Shown here: one piece after another, positions 58,975-64,000 of the stretch
How the letters are laid out: every line of letters starts with the position of its first letter
How positions within the stretch are numbered: the stretch's first letter is position 1
DNA from: Acidovorax delafieldii
GTDB lineage: Bacteria; Pseudomonadota; Gammaproteobacteria; Burkholderiales; Burkholderiaceae_C
DNA: 64,000 nucleotides
Direction of reading: 5' to 3'
NCBI GenBank assembly: GCA_002377855.1
Contig: DFQQ01000044.1
Span: 28,258 to 92,257 of the forward strand
Notes under the pieces: model-generated
The model's database searches: none
What the model was told of the DNA's origin: nothing
What the model saw: only the letters and a program-made list of their open reading frames with translations
Position numbers and translations under genes: made by a program

Positions 58975-59136
58975 TCAGCCCACCAGCACCGCAGCTGCGG
59001 TGCCGGCACCCCACAGCGCAGCCAGCGTTGCCAGCAGCCCCACGTGGCGGCGCTCGTTACCGGCCCACAGCGCCGTCCCGGTGGCCAGCAAGAGCGCAAC
59101 CAGCAGGCTCGTCATCACGGATTCAAGCATGTCCAT
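58975..59136 (-). CDS. Small hydrophobic membrane protein (53 residues)
   Basis: On the minus strand an ATG at 59136 follows a strong GAGGAGGC ribosome-binding site and opens a 53-codon frame ending TGA at 58977-58975. The product has two hydrophobic segments (VMTSLLVALLLATGTALWAG and GLLATLAALWGAGTAAAVLV) joined by a charged turn NERRHV. It fits exactly between terC and the DUF2062 gene, with 12 and 2 bases of spacing. I do not recognise a family. The gene is short but is well supported by its ribosome-binding site and spacing. Confidence 0.7.
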   Translation of the reverse strand: MDMLESVMTSLLVALLLATGTALWAGNERRHVGLLATLAALWGAGTAAAVLVG

Positions 59137-59148
59137 GGGAGAGCCTCC

Positions 59149-60132
59149 TCAGTCTTTGCGGGGCAACGCAGCGGGCTTGCCATGGGCGCTCTCGCCCGAG
59201 CTGCGCAGCGACAGGATGATGGAGCCAGCAATCAGCGAGGCCGTCACCAGCAGGGCGTAGCCGATCGGGATCTTCACCAGATCGATGAGCAGCATCTTGC
59301 CGCCGATGAACACCAGCACCAGCGCCAACCCATACGCCAGCAGGTGGAAGCGGTTGGCCAGATCGGCCAGCAGGAAGTACAGCGCGCGCAGCCCCAGAAT
59401 GGCGAAGATGTTGGCCGTGAGCACGATGAACGGATCACTCGTGATCGCGAAGATGGCAGGAATGCTGTCCACCGCAAAGATGATGTCGGTGGTACCGATG
59501 AGCACCAGCACCACAAAGAGGGGTGTGTAGTGCTTCACGCCGTTGATCATGGTGGACAGCTTCTCGCCATCGAACTGGTCGGTGATGCGAATGCGCGTCT
59601 TCAAGAACTTGAGCACCGGGTTGGTGGCGATGTCCGGCTCCTGACCGGCAGCAAACCACATTTTGGCGCCAGTGATGACCAGGAACGCACCGAACACATA
59701 CAGCAGCCAGTGGAAGGTAGCCAACAGCCATGCCCCTGCCAGGATCAGCAGTGTGCGCAGCACGATGGCGCCGATGATGCCGATGATGAGCGCCCGCTTC
59801 TGGTATTGGGGTGGCACCGCAAAGTAGCTGAACAGCATCAAGAAGACAAAGATGTTGTCAATCGAGAGACTCTTTTCCACGAGGTAGCCGGTGATGAACT
59901 GCATCGACACCGTATTGGCCACCTCACGGCCCTGGCTGCTGTCCAGGTACCACCACAGGCCCGCCACGAACACGAACGCCAGAGAGAACCACAAAATGCT
60001 CCAGCGCAGCGCTTCACCCATGGTGACCTTGTGCGCGCCCTGGCGCTCCATCACCAGCAGGTCTACGCCGATGGCGATCACGACGAAGACGGCAAAGCCC
60101 GCCCACATCCACCACGTTCCTATTGTTTCCAT
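59149..60132 (-). CDS. TerC/Alx-family integral membrane protein
   Basis: The 327-residue protein has about nine membrane helices. The acidic motif EKSLSIDNIFVFLMLFSYF and GTTDIIFAVDSIPAIFAI carry the paired Asp residues conserved in TerC and Alx, which are linked to manganese export and metal homeostasis. The N-terminus METIGTWWMWAGFAVFVVIA fixes the ATG at 60132. In E. coli, alx has an RNA switch in its leader, but I see no yybP-ykoY-like aptamer in the 169-base leader region here. Confidence 0.9.
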   Translation of the reverse strand: METIGTWWMWAGFAVFVVIAIGVDLLVMERQGAHKVTMGEALRWSILWFSLAFVFVAGLWWYLDSSQGREVANTVSMQFITGYLVEKSLSIDNIFVFLMLFSYFAVPPQYQKRALIIGIIGAIVLRTLLILAGAWLLATFHWLLYVFGAFLVITGAKMWFAAGQEPDIATNPVLKFLKTRIRITDQFDGEKLSTMINGVKHYTPLFVVLVLIGTTDIIFAVDSIPAIFAITSDPFIVLTANIFAILGLRALYFLLADLANRFHLLAYGLALVLVFIGGKMLLIDLVKIPIGYALLVTASLIAGSIILSLRSSGESAHGKPAALPRKD

Positions 60133-60238
60133 ATGCCTCTCCAAGGGGTTGTTTTGACTCCGCGCAGCAAGCGCGACAGCAGCCTCGCACTGTAGGGACA
60201 CCCTGCACTCATAAAAACCTGTCATCTTGGTACTATGA

Positions 60239-60255
60239 GTTCGGTTTTTACGAAC
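60239..60255. promoter_or_regulatory. LysR-type T-N11-A site between terC and the LysR gene
   Basis: GTTCG (60239-60243) and CGAAC (60251-60255) form a perfect inverted repeat with seven bases between, containing the T-N11-A core used by LysR regulators. It lies between the divergent TerC and LysR genes, and a half-site CGAACC recurs at about 60288. Confidence 0.6.
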
Positions 60256-60301
60256 CAAATCCAAATCACAGCCTGTTTTTTTCGAACCATCGGAGCGCGC
60301 G

Positions 60302-61246
60302 ATGAGCCAAAGTTTCAATTACCGCCATCTGTACTACTTCTGGGTGGTGGCCAAAGAGGGAGGGATTGCCCGGGCTGCAGAGCGACTGGACATGGCAGTT
60401 CAAACCATCAGCGCCCAGGTGCGTGAACTGGAAAAAGCCCTGGGTGTGAGCCTGCTGCGCAGCGAGGGCCGCAATCTGGTGCTGACCGATGCTGGCGTGG
60501 CCGCCATGCACGAGGCAGACCACATCTTTGCACTGGGGGAGCAACTGCCTCACCGGGTGCGGGAAGCCGCCGCAGGGCCGACCTTGCGGTTGAACCTGGG
60601 CATTTCCGACGGCATTGCCAAACTGGCGGTGCACCGCCTGCTGACGCCGGTGCTGGACGAGCCCCACTTGAAGCTGCTGTGCCACGAGGGCGAGTTTCAG
60701 CCGCTTCTGGCGGAGCTTGCCATGCACAAGCTGGACGCAGTACTGGCAGACCGCCCCGCGCCCCCCAACCCCACATTGAAAACCACAAGCCAACTGCTGA
60801 GCACGAGCGCCGTCGCTTGGTACGCGCCCCCTCTGTGGGCCGACGCCGCCGCCCATGCCTTTCCCAAGAGCCTGAGCGTGGTGCCCGTGCTGCTGCCCAC
60901 CGACCACGCAGCCATGCGCGCGCGAATTGACCACTGGCTGGAACGTGAACGCATACGCCCTCGAATCGCTGGCGAATTCGAGGACAGCGCCCTGCTGAGC
61001 ACCTTTGCCGCCACCGGCATGGGCGTGATGCCCGCGCCGGTGTTCCTGGGCGAACACCTGCGCAGCACCCACGGCTTGGTGCACGTAGGTACCACACCCG
61101 AGATTGAGGAGCACTTTCACCTGATCTACAGCGCACGCAAGGTCATGCATCCGCTACTGCTGCGGCTGCTCGGGAAAGCGAAAGTCCTCACCCCGGTGCG
61201 CACCGAAACAGAGCAGGTTACGCACACGGATGGCGCCCCACCATAG
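60302..61246 (+). CDS. nhaR: LysR-family regulator, NhaR-like
   Basis: The 314-residue regulator has an N-terminal helix-turn-helix (NYRHLYYFWVVAKEGGIARA, then AERLDMAVQTISAQVRELEK) that closely follows the pattern of NhaR, the sodium-responsive LysR activator. The C-terminal effector domain continues to about residue 295. It is divergent from terC across a 169-base gap with a T-N11-A palindrome, so terC is a likely target as well as its own gene. The ligand is not known. Confidence 0.82.
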   Translation: MSQSFNYRHLYYFWVVAKEGGIARAAERLDMAVQTISAQVRELEKALGVSLLRSEGRNLVLTDAGVAAMHEADHIFALGEQLPHRVREAAAGPTLRLNLGISDGIAKLAVHRLLTPVLDEPHLKLLCHEGEFQPLLAELAMHKLDAVLADRPAPPNPTLKTTSQLLSTSAVAWYAPPLWADAAAHAFPKSLSVVPVLLPTDHAAMRARIDHWLERERIRPRIAGEFEDSALLSTFAATGMGVMPAPVFLGEHLRSTHGLVHVGTTPEIEEHFHLIYSARKVMHPLLLRLLGKAKVLTPVRTETEQVTHTDGAPP

Positions 61247-61397
61247 GGCAGTGCACGGCGGTTACCGCAAGTCACTGATATTTTTCAACCGCCGCTAAGT
61301 GCTTGATTTTTAACGAATTGCGTGAAGTGCCTCTTTCATGCGCACCCTAGCCCAAGCACGTAACCATGCGGGTTGCGGCAGCGTGCCACAGGGATAT

Positions 61398-61740
61398 CAA
61401 CAAAGTTATCCACAGAAATTCTGAACTTTGTTGAAAACCCGCTACAAATCAACCACTTGCAGAGGTTTGTGCACAAACCTCTGAAAAAATGCCGCGCAAA
61501 TTGGGCAGAGTCTGGACAGCTGGGGCTTGACTTATGCACACCAATCTGCAATCGACGCAAACCCGTTCCTCAAGGACCTAGCTACCACAAAATCATTGGC
61601 CAAAATCTTTCACACGCTTGATTCGTAACGCTTTTTCAACCTGCTGAATTTGCGGGCAATCTGTTGAAATCGTTGGCACATGCGGCCTCGGCGCGGGTAC
61701 AGACATCCTGCCCACAAGGTTATCCACAGAAATTTTGGAT
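61398..61740. other. AT-rich non-coding region with DnaA boxes and large inverted repeats
   Basis: The gap between the NhaR-like and MFS genes is 678 bases. It holds three perfect TTATNCACA DnaA boxes: TTATCCACA at 61406-61414, TTATGCACA at 61532-61540 and TTATCCACA at 61720-61728. The first and last lie in a shared 16-base direct repeat GTTATCCACAGAAATT. The first box sits in a stem of perfect 10-base arms (61398-61407 with 61424-61433). Such clusters mark replication origins or DnaA-titrating or reactivating sites. Confidence 0.6.
61460..61483. repeat. 24-bp perfect palindrome
   Basis: Bases 61460-61483 read the same on both strands, with core TTTGTGCACAAA and outer arms CAGAGG/CCTCTG. The core is one mismatch from a DnaA box on each strand. 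It lies between the first and second DnaA boxes of the region. Confidence 0.85.
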
Positions 61741-61924
61741 CAAATAAACCGCCCCCCGCCGCCTACCACTGCACCGCAGCGATGGGCGGCGGCCGCTGGG
61801 GCAACGCACAGGGGGCCCGCAGGGTCGTGCAGGCTTTGGAAGGGAGCGATATGCTGTCACGCTGCCGGGTATGCCCCGCTTTCCAATCGCCGCGCAGTCT
61901 GCGGCACCTCCTCCGATTGCCGCC

Positions 61925-63505
61925 ATGTCCTCATCTACCTCCCTTTGGAGCCCCTTGCGCCAACCCGCCTTCAGGGGCATGTGGCTGTGCGGCGGGGTGT
62001 TCTTCATCGGCAACGGCATGCAGGCCATGGCAGCGGCTTGGCTGATGGTGGAGTTGAGCGGCTCGTCGTTTCTCGCGGCGCTGGTGCAGACCGCCGTGTT
62101 CCTGCCCATGTTTCTGCTGGCGCTGCCTGCTGGGGTGCTGGCAGATACGACGGATCGGCGGCGCCTCATTTCCGGGGCCTTGATTGCCCAGGCTATTGCC
62201 TTTGCATTGCTCACCCTGCTGGTGCTGGCAGGCTGGGGCGGGCCCGCCACCGTGCTGCTGCTGGTGTTTGCGGGGGGGTGCTGCACAGCCATGCTCACTC
62301 CGGCGTGGAACTCATCGGTGATCGATCCGGTGCCGCGTGAGGAATGGCCCCAGGCCATTACCGCAGTGAGCATCGCCTACAACGCAGCCCGCGCCGTGGG
62401 GCCCACCTTGGCCGGGCTGGTGTTCGCGCAGTGGGGCGCAGGCTGGGTGTTCGCCGTATCGGTTGCCTCTACCGTGGTGATGTGGGAATCCATCCGGCGC
62501 TGGCCCCCGCGGGCCCACCCGCCGTCGCGGCTTCCGGCGGAGCGCCTGTGGGGCGGAATGCTCAGTGGCTTGCGCTTTGCGTGGCATTCGGAGTTGATTC
62601 TTGCGCAGCTGGTGCGCGTGATGGCCTTCAGCGGCGCAGGCTCTGCGCTGTGGGCACTGCTTCCGGTCATTGCACAACGCCAGCTGGGTGCGGGAGCGCA
62701 GGGTTTCGGCCTGCTGATGGGCTGCCTGGGCACGGGTGCCGTGGCAGTGGGCCTGGTCATTGGAAGGCTGCGCGCGCGCTTCAGCATGGACACCGTGGTG
62801 CTGGTCAGCTGCCTGGTGTTTGCCGCAGCCATGCTGGTGGCCGCCCTGGCCAAGGTGGCGCTGCTGGTGTACGCAGCCATGGTGCTGGGGGGCGCGGCAT
62901 GGATGTCTGCCATGTCCACGTTCAACACCGCCACACAGGCCAGCGCGCCGCCATGGGTGCGCTCGCGCGCCGTGGCGCTGCACATGGTGTCTGCTCTGGG
63001 CGCTTTTGCCCTGGGCTCCGCATTCTGGGGCGCCGTGTCTGATGTGGTGGGGCTTGCGCCCACCCTGTGCGCTGCGGCCGCTGCCATGGGCGTGGGCCTG
63101 TTGCTGGCACGCCGCATGCCGCTGCGCATGGGCGCCTTGCACGAGGTCACCCCCGCGACGCCCTGGGACGAATTGTTCATTGAAGCCGAGCCCTTGCCCG
63201 ATGCGGGCCCCGTGGCTGTTGAAATCGGCTACCGCATCGCCCCCGGCACAGATACCGCTTTTCTGGAGTCCATCAGCCGCCTCAAGGCGCCGCGCCGGCG
63301 CGATGGAGCCACGTTCTGGCGGGTCTACAAAGACCTGGGCGAGCCATCGCGCTACGTGGAGCGGTTCATTGTTGAATCGTGGGCCGATTACCTGCACCAG
63401 CGCGCCCGCGCCACGGTGGCTGACCAGACGCTGGAGACCGAAGTGCGCGCATTTTTGGCGCCGGGCCAAAGCACCACCATGTCGCACTACATCGCTGAAC
63501 GCTAG
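61925..63505 (+). CDS. MFS transporter (enterobactin-exporter-like, MFS_3) with C-terminal extra domain
   Basis: The 526-residue protein has about 11-12 hydrophobic helices in its first 400 residues (for example CGGVFFIGNGMQAMAAAWLM and LPMFLLALPAGVLADTTDRR with the loop motif). A soluble tail of about 115 residues (VAVEIGYRIAPGTDTAFLES, then RRRDGATFWRVYKDLGEPSR) resembles an ABM-type ferredoxin-like domain, a known layout in the MFS_3 family. The ATG at 61925 is preferred; one at 61871 is also in frame. The stop TAG is part of the CTAG end of a family III repeat. Confidence 0.85.
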   Translation: MSSSTSLWSPLRQPAFRGMWLCGGVFFIGNGMQAMAAAWLMVELSGSSFLAALVQTAVFLPMFLLALPAGVLADTTDRRRLISGALIAQAIAFALLTLLVLAGWGGPATVLLLVFAGGCCTAMLTPAWNSSVIDPVPREEWPQAITAVSIAYNAARAVGPTLAGLVFAQWGAGWVFAVSVASTVVMWESIRRWPPRAHPPSRLPAERLWGGMLSGLRFAWHSELILAQLVRVMAFSGAGSALWALLPVIAQRQLGAGAQGFGLLMGCLGTGAVAVGLVIGRLRARFSMDTVVLVSCLVFAAAMLVAALAKVALLVYAAMVLGGAAWMSAMSTFNTATQASAPPWVRSRAVALHMVSALGAFALGSAFWGAVSDVVGLAPTLCAAAAAMGVGLLLARRMPLRMGALHEVTPATPWDELFIEAEPLPDAGPVAVEIGYRIAPGTDTAFLESISRLKAPRRRDGATFWRVYKDLGEPSRYVERFIVESWADYLHQRARATVADQTLETEVRAFLAPGQSTTMSHYIAER

Positions 63506-63669
63506 GGGCCCTCTGCCCGCATCGGGCGGTAAGTGTGCACTGCGGATCGGGATGGGCTGCAAGGCGCAAGACGCAGCAATGGCCGTGGCCATTGCGAGTA
63601 TTCGCAACGCCGCATACGGCCCGAGACCGCAATGCACACGGCGCGGTGATTCGTGCAGAGGGTCACTAG
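63502..63669 (+). repeat. Family III element, copy 2 (168 bp)
   Basis: The element runs from CTAGGGGCCCTCTGC to GCAGAGGGTCACTAG, so both ends carry CTAG and a near-perfect inverted repeat. The internal hairpin reads AATGGCC-GT-GGCCATT, where the other copy has AATAGCC-GT-GGCTAT, a paired base change that keeps the stem. It begins at the stop codon of the MFS gene. Confidence 0.75.
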
Positions 63670-63754
63670 GGCCAAGGGAAGCCAGAGCCAACTTCTGCGC
63701 TGGCGCAAACGCTGCGCCGCGGCCTCGGGCGCGCGGCCTGCGACAATCGGGGCC

Positions 63755-64000
63755 ATGAGCTACGCCCCCCTCACCAATGACACCTTCCTGCGCGCGTGCC
63801 GCCGCCAGGTCACCGACTACACCCCACTGTGGCTCATGCGCCAAGCGGGCCGCTATTTGCCCGAGTACAAGGCCACCCGCGCCCAGGCCGGCAGCTTCAT
63901 GGGGCTGGCCACCAATGTGGACTACGCCACCGAGGTCACGCTGCAGCCCCTGGAGCGGTTTCCGCTGGACGCGGCCATTTTGTTCAGCGACATCCTGACC
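63755..64000 (+). CDS. hemE: Uroporphyrinogen decarboxylase, N-terminal part (runs off the window)
   Basis: The first 82 codons of hemE are present. The enzyme decarboxylates uroporphyrinogen III to coproporphyrinogen III in haem synthesis. The signature LWLMRQAGRYLPEYKATRAQ contains the active-site Arg, and VTLQPLERFPLDAAILFSDI with the catalytic Asp follows. The ATG at 63755 begins MSYAPLTNDTFLRACRRQ, as usual for proteobacterial HemE. The gene continues beyond position 64000. Confidence 0.95.
   Translation, partial: MSYAPLTNDTFLRACRRQVTDYTPLWLMRQAGRYLPEYKATRAQAGSFMGLATNVDYATEVTLQPLERFPLDAAILFSDILT

Noticed and set aside
60133..60301. Manganese riboswitch (yybP-ykoY) in the terC leader
   Set aside because: The conserved riboswitch sequence blocks were not seen; only a LysR-type palindrome is present.
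63506..63669. Coding potential within the family III repeat
   Set aside because: Both copies give similar short peptides only because the DNA is repeated; there is no ribosome-binding site or conserved start.
1..64000. Prophage, insertion sequence, CRISPR array, tRNA or rRNA
   Set aside because: No transposase, integrase or phage structural gene, no regularly spaced repeats and no tRNA- or rRNA-like sequence was recognised; this was checked by eye only.

Overview
This 64 kb GC-rich window looks like chromosome from a betaproteobacterium of the order Burkholderiales, most likely a Comamonadaceae member (Acidovorax-like). I infer this from the flhB-flhA-flhF-flhG-fliA and flgA-M-N / flgB-to-L layout, a tripartite-tricarboxylate (Bug) binding protein, a MocR/LysE module, tandem phzF genes, and short dispersed repeats of a kind I associate with that family. 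No transposase, phage gene, CRISPR array, tRNA or rRNA was seen.

1-9 kb, minus strand: an eight-gene sugar and glycosylation operon. It holds a TPR/SPINDLY-type glycosyltransferase, then glucose-1-phosphate cytidylyltransferase, CDP-glucose 4,6-dehydratase, a 3,5-epimerase, a TylC3/NovU-type C-methyltransferase, an FkbM O-methyltransferase, an SDR reductase and a hexapeptide acyltransferase. Together they could make a CDP-linked, C-methyl-branched, O-methylated and acylated 6-deoxyhexose. The operon lies back to back with motA, so flagellin is a plausible acceptor (inference).

9-33.5 kb: a flagellar and chemotaxis block. It contains motAB-cheYZ, a terminator, then flhB-flhA-flhF-flhG-fliA with overlapping genes. 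The flgN-flgM-flgA genes face the opposite way, with a sigma-28 promoter before flgM. The rod-hook series flgB to flgL follows, and an HDOD protein closes the run. The flhG-like protein has lost its P-loop.

33.5-46 kb: metabolic and transport modules. These are a MocR regulator divergent from LysE and EamA exporters and a small cupin, an aminotransferase, a GST, two tandem phzF paralogues coupled to a VOC protein and a serine/threonine dehydratase, a histidine phosphatase, a creatininase-family amidohydrolase and an AlaX editing protein.

46-58 kb: a 1341-residue DUF748/AsmA-like protein, a DsbD/ScsB-type thiol reductase, a CoA-binding protein, and an IclR-controlled cluster likely used for aromatic-compound catabolism (metallo-beta-lactamase-fold protein, FAD monooxygenase, DUF2783, Bug receptor).

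58-64 kb: a DUF2062 protein, an unlisted 53-residue membrane protein, TerC/Alx, an NhaR-like LysR regulator, an AT-rich non-coding region with DnaA boxes and a 24-bp perfect palindrome, an MFS exporter, and the start of hemE.

Four repeat families run through the window: (I) nine copies of a ~50-bp palindromic element, some read in frame inside genes, one of which encodes the hydrophobic core and cleavage site of the dsbD signal peptide; (II) three ~130-bp GC-rich intergenic copies; (III) two ~170-bp elements with terminal inverted repeats, in opposite orientations 19 kb apart; (IV) a partial duplication of the alaX 3' end. All coordinates and motifs were read by eye; no database search was run.
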